Made by a program: the position numbers and the translations under genes. The notes under the pieces are model-generated. The model was not told the DNA's origin. It worked only from the letters and a program-made list of their open reading frames with translations, and did no database searches. Positions 23,974-35,089 of a stretch of 64,000 bases of DNA are shown piece after piece; within the stretch, counting starts at the first letter, position 1; the number at the start of each line of letters is the position of its first letter. This DNA is from Tetracentron sinense. Lineage: Eukaryota; Streptophyta; Magnoliopsida; Trochodendrales; Trochodendraceae. The stretch is from NCBI GenBank assembly GCA_015143295.1, contig CM026560.1:1738501-1802500 (forward strand). Direction: 5' to 3'.

Positions 23974-25725
23974 ACTCAATATCTTAGCCCTTCTATTTTT
24001 CTCCAACATGATTTTTATTGTACTCCGTCATTCACAAGCAACCAATGGACATTCTAGTGCCAAATATGTCCAAACAAAAGGCACGTCTCTACTTTTACAA
24101 ACAAACTGAAGGTATTTTAATTATGAAGGTAAGGCTTTGGCTTAAGTTCTCCCTTTTAAGGATAAAACAACACAAAGATAAAAATGTCCAAGGAATTCAC
24201 CAAGTTCACCAATCTGGTGATGATTCTTAAATCCCTACGAAGTATGATGGAGGATAAAACTGAAAGGAGTAATATAGCTTGAAAATTGTCACAGAAGACA
24301 GACCTGGTTTGTTGAATCTACCACTCCCCCTTGCTCAATCTCTCCAAGTAAAATAGAAGCAATTTGCGTGCCAATATCCCCAGGAGGCATCTGTACCATA
24401 AGCGGTACCACAAGCCGTACGTTCAGCGATTATTATACGCAAAAAGCTGATAACGCAAGAAACGCTCTTTCCTCTCCTCATCTTCAAGGGCATCTGTGTC
24501 CTCCCCCCGTGCATAGGAAACAGCAATATCAGCAGAGATGAAGCAACCAGATGTAGTCTCAGCAACCAATGAAATACCATAGCCAGGTGACCTGCCATGG
24601 GATCAATCTCTCAGTGAGCCCAAATTATGTCTAAGACCGCTAACAATGATGAACCTTACAGGTCAAAGTTGAAATGTAGAGATCTTGATACATTCTTCCC
24701 ATAAATAATACTGCTAGTTCCTTTTGGTCAAAATAAAGAGTTCACTACTCAGAATAACATATGTCACAGACAAATTGAAACCATCTGAAATTTTAAAACT
24801 GCATTGGCTATTTTCAGTGAGCAGACTCTGTTATGATGTATAATTTATATAGAAAACATACTTTCCAGCTTGTAGGCCAGCTTTATGATCAGTAGATATA
24901 TGAACATCAGGAAGCAAGCGATTAAAGATTCCACGAACTGCATGTATCATAGTGTTCTCGAACTGAGAAGAGACTCTAGTTGAAAAAGTTACTCCTCGAA
25001 TCCTCTTAACCATTCCGTCATCAACCCAAGTCACTGCCCGTAGAAACAATAAATATTAGTGAAACACAGAAGGAAAATAGAAGAATCCCCCAACTGTTAT
25101 GGCAGAAAACTCACCGATAAACTATTCTGAATAATGGGAACTGCCAAAATGACTTCTCCACCACCCTGAGGAGGAGATCCGCGACTCTCAATTTTCAGCT
25201 CCAAACCTTCTGAAGGATCTCCAAAACGCTTGAGCATGGGTAAGGCAGTTGATCAGAAAGTATCAACACATGGATCCTTGGAATCATTTGTAATTCCTGT
25301 AAGCAACACGCTATGCTTTATTTTCAGGGACAATTTTGTAATACAATTATTTATTCTTACATAAGTTAATATGCAAATCTCAAATTATAATGATATCGAT
25401 AAAGTGTCATGCTGGGTTCAAGAGAATGTTGCTTCTAAGTTCTAAGATCAATTTATGCCTTTATGGCATCACCAGCATAATGGGAGAGGTGGATGCCTGC
25501 AGATTTCAACTTATAAATGATGAGATTCATCATCTTTGCCTAATCTGAAGCAGTTCGGTATTCATGTCATAGGATTTAGAAAGGCTTTTTCTACACCGGA
25601 CGCTAACCAAATGTGCAACCCTACTCCATTATCCAAGATTGGGACCGGTAATTCAGCACAAAGAGCAGCACAGTAGAGTTAAATGATGATACTTGTGAGA
25701 GGCAAATTAATTAGAGAAAAAAAAA

Positions 25726-26292
25726 CAGTGTTACCTAGACACTTCATTTTACCCAAACTGTGCCGTGCCGACACTTGGACAAGACACGACACTCCATGGC
25801 ACGACACGACACTCCTTGGTACGTGCCTATACCATGTCATGGTAACATCAACATAATGATTAGGCACATGGTACTTCAAGTATGTCGTGTCATTTTAAAA
25901 ATACAATTGCAATGAACTTTTTGTCAAATTGTGTTGTTTTTTTGGAACTTAGACGAAATTTTACTAGGAGAGTAGCGGCAACAACAACTACCAATATGTT
26001 CGTCTCTCTCTTCTCTTCTCTCTTGTTGCTCATTTCTACTTCCTATACGAGTATTTTTATAACTTAGGTGTATACCTTTTAAAAAAAAATTGGGGACCGG
26101 TGATCCCCCTCTTTTATTATTATTGTTATTTAAAAAAATTCTGAGTTATAATATATATATATATATATATTTAATCATGTTTTAAATTTTGTACGTCCGT
26201 GCCGCCGTATTGGGATTTTTCGAGTTTGTCGTGCCGAACACCCCAAGACACCTGGACACTTGGCACCCATACCACGTGCCTAGGTAACACTG
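25726..26292. mobile_element. hAT-type MITE, CAGTGTTACCTAG family (567 bp), private to copy A
   Basis: The termini are CAGTGTTACCTAG and CTAGGTAACACTG, perfect inverted repeats over 13 bp. It is flanked by A-runs of 9 and 8 bases. Copy B at 52660-52668 has one A-run and no element, so the target duplication was eight A's. It lies upstream of RCL1 exon 3, inside intron 2. An (AT)n run lies inside at about 26151-26170. Confidence 0.93.
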
Positions 26293-26502
26293 AAAAAAAA
26301 CAGCTCATTATAGAACAAATGGAATGTGCTACAAAGTGGGAGCCCTATTATTGTTAGGTGCTTAAAATTGGAGCATAACTGTTCCTTATTGTGTATCTCT
26401 CCACTAAGGCTCTTGAAATTTTGAAAAGAATAACAGAAATCTATATAAAGAATTATCAATCCAAGAGCTTTACTTCATTTTATAAACTTCAATTCTACAA
26501 AT

Positions 26503-26854
26503 CATAGTTACCAAAAACCCATATAATACCCAAATAATACTTTTAGGGGGGATTGCCGTTTAAAACTCCGTAGTTTTGCCGTGTTACGTATCATTCATCG
26601 ATCGTCGTATAATACCAATTTAATACACGAATTATGTATTAAATGAGTACAATATACGTATTTTTGCCGTACTTTTAGTGTGTTAAACATATATTCCGCA
26701 TTAAATGATTGTTATTAGTTAATATCATAAATTTATGCATTTATAATTATCTTTTATTTTCCCCTTACTTTTGTCGTGTTCTTACTATATAACACCCACA
26801 CTTCCCGAACAGATCATTGTCGTATTATTCCCATACCCGAACTTGGTAACTATG
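26503..26854. mobile_element. hAT-type MITE, CATAGTTACCAA family (352 bp)
   Basis: The inverted ends are CATAGTTACCAA and TTGGTAACTATG, with a perfect 8-bp target duplication ctacaaat (26495-26502 and 26855-26862). The orthologous insertion is in copy B at 52869-53232. It is AT-rich, without an ORF, and lies in RCL1 intron 2. Confidence 0.92.
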
Positions 26855-26929
26855 CTACAAATACCCTCTCCAGATACCAACTGAAACCCATATCAGCATG
26901 TTGCCATCTTTTGGAACCCTGATACTCAC

Positions 26930-27690
26930 ATCTCCTCGTTGGAAACATCAGGAACCTCATTTAGACAAGTACAGATTCGTGAATTTATAAACCATCCCTA
27001 CTTCCACCTCATCCTGCCTCCTAGGCCTACCATCATAATTTTTCCCTTTAAATCCTTAATTTTGTTGACCCTTGCAATCCCACTGTTTAAGCATGACACC
27101 AAAATCAGTCAAGCAGCACCAACAGTGACTTTTTCAATGCAGATAAAACAGACAAATAGCCAGCACAAGTAAGTGACAAGGCAACTGAAACTTAAATCTC
27201 CTTGTTGATGGCTTCGGGATCATCGAAACTCATATCTCCTTGTTGGCAGTTTTCGGAACCCCATTTAGACAAGCATAGATTCATAAAACCCTCAACAATC
27301 CCTACTTCCACCTCATCCCCACTTATAGTTTCATTATTTTCGTTTTAAAACAAAAACCCTTAATTAAATTGATCCTTGTGAACCCACAATTTAAACAGGT
27401 CACCAAAATCAGCTGAGCAGCAGCATCGGTGAATCTATAATTTGGTGACATGTTTAAACCAGTATATCTAATCTTCACATCTCCTTGTTGGCAGTTTTTG
27501 TAACCCCATTTAGACAAGTATAGATTCATAAAGCCCTCAACCATCCCAACTTCCACCTCATCCCCACTTATAGTTTCATTATTTTTGTTTTAAAAGAAAA
27601 AACCTTAATCACATTGAAACTTGTAAACCCAAAGTTTAAACATGACACCAAAATCAGCTGAGCAACAGCATCGGTGAGTTTTTCAGCACC
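26930..27690. repeat. Three diverged tandem units of about 250 bp in RCL1 intron 2
   Basis: Each unit includes 'catctccttgttgg', 'catttagacaagtatagatt', 'cttccacctcatcc' and 'caccaaaatcagctgagcag'. Copy B carries the same array with internal deletions at about 53287-53990. The short ORFs here come from these repeats. Confidence 0.85.
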
Positions 27691-28255
27691 AACAAACAAA
27701 AAAACAGAAACATCCAGAACAAGTGCACTGACAAGGCAATAATCAGGAGAAACACAATTTGAATCGAATGATACAATGCATGATGAAATTACAAGAAAAT
27801 GTAGAAGCAGATACGGAAAACTCGTACCTTTCAACCTTATCAAAAGGGGTTTCTTTCCAAACAATCCAAGAACAATCAATGGCTCCAAGAAATAGCCGAT
27901 GGACCGACTGAGACCGCATTCGTGCACGAGATGCCTCCCTCCAATCAAAACTCCGGGTTTGTACATCAATTTCGTTCCTGTACATATAACCCACAACCAT
28001 AAACCCTAAACCCCTTTTATTTGTAGGCGAGAAGGAGAGGTAGATTAGATATACCGGTTTCGTTGATTTCAACAACACAATTGTTGCTAATCTTCTCTAA
28101 TAATCGGAGGAGAGAGACCTCGTGTGGGCGGAGACCTGGCCATGTATCGTCCGGTCGAATATCCTCGATCAGCACTGGAGTCGCAGAGAGGGTTGATAAA
28201 AGGAGCCGTTGCCTCAGCACTGGCTTCCCTTCAGCCTCATGTACCAAGTTTTCAC

Positions 28256-28260
<5 letters not shown>

Positions 28261-28298
<38 letters not shown>
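28261..28298. repeat. (CT)n microsatellite upstream of the RCL1 start
   Basis: Nineteen CT units on the plus strand, so GA in the RCL1 5' leader, two bases from the initiator ATG. Copy B has a shorter interrupted version at about 54538-54566. Confidence 0.95.
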
Positions 28299-28301
<3 letters not shown>

Positions 28302-31120
28302 TATTGCAGAGGCCAGAGAAGAGAAAATTATCGTTCTCTCTCGCTTGTTGCAGAGGCTAGAGAAAAGAAAATTATCATTTTTCTCTTACATATCTTTCTT
28401 ATAAGGGTTTTGCTTATCAGTTGCCGTTTTCAAGCAGATTTGCAAAGGGTAAATCCCTGAGGTTTGATGAAATTTCAGGAACCGCCCCTCTTGTTTCGGA
28501 AATTACACTGTCCTCCCCTCAACTTCAATTGTTTGTAAGAGATACCCCTTCTGTTAGTTTGCCGTTAGATACATGGATGGACTTTGATGATGTCATAATT
28601 TAAATAATTTAAAATGTCCAAAATACCCTTCTTAAAGTTAAACGACCTCCCCTAAGTTGGGCAACTCTTAACGACAATAACTCTTCCTCTCTTATCTCTC
28701 ACCGCATTCCAACTTTCACCCATTCTACTCTGCTCCTCACTCATTCACTCAGAGCATTGAACATGGTGCTCCTCAACACCACCTCCTTGTGGGGGGCTTT
28801 GATCTGGAGTCTGGACCATCCAATCTTGTTAAATCTAAGGTGGTTATTCTGCAACTCTTTAAGAGCCAACAAGTGTTTGGATAGCCTGCAATCACTCCAA
28901 TATTTTTAGACCAAATGTATGTTGACTGTTCTATAACTTTGAACTTTCACCATAAATCCAGTAGTGAAAAGTGGGTATAGCCCTTTCAACTTTTCCCCAC
29001 CTAAAGTCCTGAAGCCCAAAGCTGAAAAAGATCAATCCAGTGTCTGTAACTTGGTAGATGTGGCTTCAAAACTGTAAAATGAGCATTAAATATTTGTCTA
29101 CTTTTGTGTATATACTGAATTGAGTAGCAAGCACAACACATCAATTTTTGTACATATACTAATTTTGTTGAATCTTCATCTCGGACTTCAGTTTTAGAAT
29201 TGAGTAAATTACAATCTAGTCTTCCTATACTTGTTTAAATAATATAGTAACTGTACATGAACATAAATTTGGAAATTTTTTCAAACAAACACTATTTGTG
29301 GTGTTCCAATTATCGTTGATCAGGTACAAGCAAAGTTTGGACAATCAAGTTCTCTGTGTTAAATGCCTTCTTCTTTGCCTTCAGTAACTTTGTACAAACC
29401 CTGCTGGATCAATAGAAACAAGATCAAAAGGCCAATAACGATGAAAATAATAGAGAAGGAACAAACCCCACAAGAAAAGAACTTGTTGTTTAGAATTACA
29501 AGGTACTGGGGGTTTTCACTTCTGAACACAGAGAGCCCACTTTCCTCTTGTAGCTACTTTTTCAGTCCCGGAAAGCAACCTACTCTCCTTGGGAGCTCCC
29601 TCCTCTCCCCTCTAGAGGCTTGATCACTTACACATCTTCAGTGATCGGTGATCCAATAAGGGGACACATCCCAACACCATCTTTACCGAGGGATTCCAGC
29701 CCTAGAATCAGATGATGGCCTTCTTTTGTTTGAAAGGTACCCATATAAAATTTTTGAAGTATCACCTAAACATCTACTTTGCCATGAAAAAAATTTGGAT
29801 TACCATAGTTAAGGTTAAATGGATGATCTCTCAACCAAGCCATACCTAACGCTGATCTCTCAACTCATATCACAAAACAGAGTCAACTTTTACTTTGCCA
29901 TGAAAAAAAAATCTGGATTACCAAGAATTTTGAAAGAGCAAGCTAAAGTCAATTGATTTTGTTCATGGCAAAGTAACCAGAGTCTGACAATCTTCTCAGG
30001 CATTTAGCTTATGGTTTCCTATTTGAGTTTAGCATATTTCAAATGGGGTTGTCCATGGCTTCCAACAACATTTTTGCATTGCCAATATAGATGACATGAG
30101 TTTAATTTTACTGGCTTCGGCTCTGGTTCGTACACCCTTCTTAAGATGACATTGAACCTTACTCAATGCATCTGTCATGTGGCTGTATGACTATTTAACT
30201 ATCTAAAGTGTGTTTGGTTGGAAGATTTGGGTACAAAACATAATGCAAAATCTCAAAAGATAAGGCTCTAGAGATCATTTCCTACTCTTGGTTACATGTG
30301 AGGGAGTTCATGATGGTGTAATGAGTAGACTACTGTAATTTTTTGGAAGGTATTGTTTAGGCTTCTTCATAAATGAATTTCATACTAATGAGTTCAGGTT
30401 CAAGCGTCAGACTTGTTCAATCCTTATTCTTGTTAGCCTATTGCGTGCCCGAACAAAACCAGATGTGTTGCCTGTAGAGTGCATGAATGATCTATCCTAG
30501 GTGTTATCCATACATGAATCTTCGTAAGATTCTATACCTGTTTATGAGATCATATAGCTGCTTTCATATTTTCATTCATGTCGACACAAATACCATTCGC
30601 ATTTAATCTCATTAACTAGCCAATATGTCAAAAAATATACATGTCAAAAAATAGGCATGTCCAAAAGACATCCAATGTATAGAGCTAGAGCCACACAAAC
30701 AAAAATAATTTGGTATCTCAGATGCAACATCCAAAAAATATACATGTCCAAATAAACATTTAATCTAAATTATAAAGCCACACAGGCAACAAAAAACATG
30801 TGGCCACCTATCCATCTGACGTATGATATTTGTATAATGTCTAAAAACCAACAGTTTTCCCTCCAAGTTGGCCCTCTGTCCAAGGGTATCAAAACAACTA
30901 CAAACACAAGCAATTTATTATATTAGAAATGTTACAAACATCATCATGCAAATAAGAAAAAATTTGCCTTACAATGCTACTTAGAACAAGTATGATTATA
31001 TACTTATTTATGTGCACCATAGGACATGCTGTTAGAACAAATATAACCCTATACATGAGGTCTCTCTCCCTATATTACACAAAAAGTCAAACATGAGAAA
31101 TAAATACTTAAAATATAAAG
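28299..31120. other. Stretch with no recognised gene
   Basis: From 28440 the sequence departs from copy B. The phrase 'gggtaaatccctgaggtttg' resembles a dispersed plant repeat, but no inverted ends could be paired. The ORF at 29363-29623 has no recognisable domain. The stretch 30600-31120 is AT-rich, with repeated 'atacatgtcaaaaaat' phrases, and may be the 3' flank of the transposase fragment that follows. Confidence 0.4.
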
Positions 31121-31783
31121 TTATGAATGAGAATGATAAGCAATAAGAAACTTAACAAAGTAATGAATTCTTACTTGGTGTCCTACATTTGACAATGGTT
31201 TGCCTTGGACAGGACCTCGTTGACATGTACGTTTGTTGTGTCCGAATTGCTTACAAATGCAACACCTAATAGTGCTTGATCTGGGAGATTGGCTCCCTGG
31301 GGTAGGCTCATCTAGTTCTCTTCTCCTATTTTTCTTAGGTCGACCAGGCAAGCGACGAAGGGGTGGAGGTTCTACTACTTCATGATTTCCTACTGGCCCC
31401 ATGCTCTCATCAGATATAGGGTGTATAATACCACCATATGCCCTCAAATATGTCGCTTTGGAATAGTACTCATCACAATACTCTTCAAGGTTGGCTCTTT
31501 TACGTGCAATACATACAGCTGCATGCTTACAAGGAAGTCCAGATATTTCCCAAGCTCGGCAAGCACATGATTTAGCATGAAGATTCACCACAAATCTACT
31601 AACACCTTCAGTTACCTCATACTCCTCACCTCCGGCAAATACAACTATACACATCCTTGAGTCCTGCCTGATGACATTTAATTTTTGTCTTATCTTAGGG
31701 GTCACTAAGCTCTCCCAAGCACATGCTTTATCATACCTACAGTGGATTCTACCCATTAATTTGACCCGTAAAGAATCAACCAA
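31121..31783 (-). pseudogene. MuDR-type (MULE) transposase, C-terminal fragment
   Basis: The 220-residue frame has a SWIM zinc finger (Cys73, Cys75, Cys85, His87, in CACRAWEISGLPCKHAAVC). A basic GRPKK patch follows near residue 147, then a CCHC knuckle (Cys174, Cys177, His182, Cys187). This order is typical of the C-terminal half of plant MULE transposases. The N-terminal half with the DDE catalytic core is missing: upstream sequence passes directly into the foldback-type array at 31796. A GTAAGA at about 31172 could be an intron donor, so the last 20 or so residues may not belong to the protein. No terminal inverted repeats of the parent element were identified. Confidence 0.88.
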
Positions 31784-31795
31784 AGTAAGGATTGG

Positions 31796-32435
31796 TAACC
31801 CTTAGAGTTAAAGCATCTAACCTTGGTTTTAAAAGAAAAAAATTAACGTATCCCCTTTGAACTCCTTTTAACTGTGATTAAGTTAATTAGCCATTAGGGT
31901 TAAAGCATCTAACCTTGATTTTTATAAAAAAAAATAAAACTTAACATTTCACTTTTAACTGCCTTTAAATGTAGTTAAGATGCAATAGATCCTTAGGGTT
32001 AAAACATCTAACTTCAATTTTTAGAAAGAAAAAAAATTAACGTGTCCCTTTTTAACCCCCTTTGACGGTGGTTAAGATCAACTAATCTATAGGGTTAAAG
32101 CATCTAACCTTGGTTTTAACCTATCTTTTAACTCCCTTTAACTGTGATTAGGGTTTACTAACCCTTACGCATTAATTATTATTTTTTAAATACCAAGGAT
32201 AGATGCTTTAACCCGAAGGATTAGTTGATCTCAACCCCGATTAAAGGGAGTTAAAAGGGGACATCTTAAATTTTTAATTTTTTTAAACCAAGGTTAGATG
32301 CTTTAATTTTAAGGGTTAGTGAACCTTAACCACGGTTAAAAGGAGTTAACATACACGTTAAATTTTTTATTATATCTTTTCTAAAAACTAAAGTTAGATG
32401 TTTTAACCCTAAGGGTGAATGAATCTTAACCACAT
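31796..32435. repeat. Core of a foldback-type inverted array (copy 1)
   Basis: The left half (to about 32160) contains tandem units with 'ttagggttaaagcatctaac' and 'gtgtccctttttaac'. The right half (from about 32175) contains the same units inverted ('gttagatgctttaa', 'gttaaaaggggacac'). The whole matches 55107-55762 in the larger foldback element but lacks its outer ends. Such a structure folds into one long hairpin. Confidence 0.85.
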
Positions 32436-32602
32436 TGAAGTTAGTTTGTAAGTATTACGTACCTTAACAACAAATTCTTATTTAAATTTATTAACTTTTA
32501 TATAAAAACCAATATTTTTAGAGATGATAATAAATAGTACAGTAAAATTTATATCGAGCCGGACTACTTCTTGCTCCCTGTGGTTATGTGTTCAACTCCC
32601 AC

Positions 32603-33069
32603 TAGGGGTACACAAGCTGGGCTAGCTTTATTGCTCGGTTTGGCTCAGCCCGATCAAGCCGAGCTCAAGCTTGATTTTTAAGCTCAATTGGGTCAAGCTT
32701 GAAATATATTCAAGCCGAGCTCGAGCCAAGGCCTGTTTAATTCGGCCCGGCTAGATTGAGGCTCGATTAGGCCCGAGCTCGACTCGACTCAAATATTATT
32801 TAAAAAATAAAAAAAAGTATTTATATATATCATTATTATATATATAAATAATATAAAATATTATTATTATTTTTAAAAGTATTTATTCTAAGCTCGAGCC
32901 AAGCCAAGTCCGGCTCGAGCTTGAATCAATTCGGGCCGAGCTGAACTTGATGAATTTAGGCCGAGCTTTGATTCGATTTTTCGAGCACCATTTCAAGCCT
33001 AAAGTAAACCTTTTCAAGTTGAGCCAAGCAGGGCCAAGCTCGGCTCAGCCCGACTTGAATACACCCCTA
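32603..33069. mobile_element. hAT-type MITE, TAGGGGT family (467 bp)
   Basis: The ends TAGGGGTACACAAG and the inverted GAATACACCCCTA carry long sub-terminal inverted repeats rich in 'caagccgagctc'. The 8-bp target duplication is actcccac (32595-32602) and actcctac (33070-33077), with one mismatch. Related in composition to 35911-36428. Confidence 0.88.
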
Positions 33070-33077
33070 ACTCCTAC

Positions 33078-35020
33078 TCCTTAACTTACCCTGATCTTCG
33101 TAAGGAAAATTTCGATAGCGTCGGTGCGAACACCTAGAAGGACTCTAGGACTTGTCCTTGCCTCGAAGGATTTGGGACACCCCCCCTACCAAAACAAATT
33201 GTAAAGTTACAAGTTTTAACTTTGGATTGTAGTTATCAAAAGTTGGTGTGCGCCTTTTACAACTCAAAAAAAGAGAGGGGAGTCAAAAACTGAAAACAAA
33301 AACCGAAGACGCACTAGCCCTCCAACAGCTCTTAACCCTACCACCCGCATCTTCTCTCAGCTCAACTGCATCGATTTTCTTCACTGCTCTCTCGTCTGTA
33401 AGTACGTTTCTCTCTCTCTCTCCTAAAAATGGTGTATTCAACTTGAATAGTAATGAATTATTTTGTTGTCGATCTTATTCAATACAAGTCCTTGTAATCC
33501 TCCATTGAAACCATGTCCAAGTTTTCGATACTGGAAGAAATCGGATTCGTGTGGAAGTTTTGCGTCCTCTTAGTTTGAAATCGCAGGAACACCATTCTGC
33601 AAGAAGCAGATATGGAGTTCATTTCAGTTGTATAAAAACCTTGATTTTGAATGAAGTTCTATAAGATTTGGAAGTAGAAGACAGGAATCCATGTTTTCTT
33701 TTCGGGTAATTTGTGCTTGCATCCTAAGCTGGTTCTAATAATTTTCATGAAGTGATTTCTTTTCCAATTTATCTTTTGTTTATTATCAGTTAAAATAAGA
33801 GGATTCTATTTTGTTATATATCTCAGAAGGGGTCAACAGAGATGCTTCCCCAATTTAATTGAGGTCCAGATTGACTACTACACTGACACAGATGAACTAA
33901 AAGTAGAAGCGACTTCTCTAGAAACAAATTTACAAGTAGTCCATTGAGTTATTTCATAAATCCTATCTCCGCACCTTATTTTGGTATATTGCAAATATAA
34001 TAATTTAATGCTTGTGATGATCTCCCAAGTCGTTCTAGTAGCATTGGAACTTATTTATTTATTTTTTTAATAATGCAAATATGCAATGAAAGCTGTAGTG
34101 GAATAATAATATGAAAACCCTGTTGACCTGATTTAAGGGATTGAATTAGAACGGATTAAAATGAGAGAAACAACACTACTTACAAGAAAATAGAGAACTC
34201 ATAAACCACCTTCACACGGCCCTTTAACTATCTATCACTCCATTTCTGCTGCTAACTTAGACATTCCTTTCTCACGTGTCACTATATTTTCTCTATTCTA
34301 AGTATTTTGATGAGCTGACTGTTTTTTCTTTGCTTATATATATATATATATACACACACACATCGGGTTCATTAGAAGTTTCGGGGTTTTGAGGAAGTTT
34401 ATTAAATCCTGATATGGACTTAAGGGGATTGTGATGCCCAAGGATGTTTCTAAAAGTAAGGGATTGGGGAAGGGATGAGGGTATGAGTAAGGAAACAAAT
34501 GTTCTAGACAAAAAGAACAAGACTACAAGAGGGCTCATAAAAATGGACTTTTTCGTTGCTTATAACTTGATTACTAGATAGAAGTAAGCTTCTTCTTTTT
34601 TTGTAAATATTTGGTGCAGTAATGTGACATTAGTAGGTGTTTTCCAGATTCGAATCGCATTTAGCCAGTTAGGGGTGTGTGAGATCCATCTCCTTATATG
34701 GATTTACGGGAAGGGAAGTTTGGTAGAATAGCAAAGTTGCTATAGAATCTAGAGTGTTTTGAATGCTTAGGAAGTAATCTACGTGTATTCATTGATTGGG
34801 CGGTGGGCTTATTCAAAAGTGAGATTTATAACACATTTATGATATAGGCCTAATATGTTGTTCTTCCTTTTTTGTAATCAATAATTGTATAAATAGGGAA
34901 AAGAATATACAAGAGAGGAATGAGGAATCCAAAATCAGAAGTGTACACCTTCCCGACCTCCCTATAGGCCTAATCTAGTGCATGTATTATATTTAATGAT
35001 TGCACAACTACTGATTTCTT
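33078..35020. other. Stretch with no recognised gene
   Basis: 33280-33420 is C/T-rich and ends in CTGTAAGTACG, which could be a non-coding first exon with a donor site, but no downstream coding exon was recognised. An AT then AC microsatellite lies at about 34336-34362. This is the left flank into which the 10.2 kb LTR element inserted; the flank resumes at 45252. Confidence 0.4.
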
Positions 35021-35089
35021 ACACTTGTAAGTGGTGAAATCTCACCACTTATTTAACACCCCACACGAAAATGGGGTGTGCATTTAACC

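Larger units (their letters stand above)
22959..28258 (-). pseudogene. RCL1: RCL1-like gene, copy A (broken): RNA 3'-terminal phosphate cyclase-like protein
   Basis: Six exons of the nucleolar pre-rRNA processing factor are recognisable: 28258-28055, 27977-27828, 25296-25115, 25037-24862, 24591-24304 and 23168-22959 (TGA at 22959-22961). Translations contain family segments such as LLLSTLSATPVLIEDI, GGRHLVHECGLSRSIGY, PLLIRLKG, RGSPPQGGGEV, RIRGVTFSTRVSSQFE, SPGYGISLVAETTSGCF and LLCALCPQDVSKV. The intron phases join correctly, giving about 380 codons, close to the plant family length. Lesions: a 1-bp loss in exon 1 shortly after the start; CGA to TGA in exon 3; the exon-4 acceptor CAG changed to CGG; and a frame-breaking insertion of about 71 bp with a stop in exon 5. 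The gene is unlikely to make a full protein. The 9.7 kb LTR element sits 133 bp beyond the stop codon. Confidence 0.93.
9871..28440. repeat. Segmental duplication copy A (A2 block plus RCL1 locus)
   Basis: 10149-13116 joined to 22826-28440 is collinear with 46967-54700. The first 1.6 kb is also shared with block A1. Copy A is broken by the 9.7 kb LTR element at 13117-22820 and by a private hAT MITE at 25726-26292. Homology on the right fades at about 28440, just upstream of the RCL1 start, where copy B runs into a foldback element. Confidence 0.9.

Noticed and set aside
24335-24598. 87-aa minus-strand ORF beginning MAGHLAMVFHWLL
   Set aside because: It is an off-frame reading of RCL1 exon 5; the family sequence is in another frame.
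29363-29623. 86-aa plus-strand ORF
   Set aside because: No recognised domain, no splice context and ordinary intergenic composition.
33280-33420. Possible non-coding first exon with a GTAAGT donor
   Set aside because: No TATA box, downstream coding exon or recognisable product could be tied to it.
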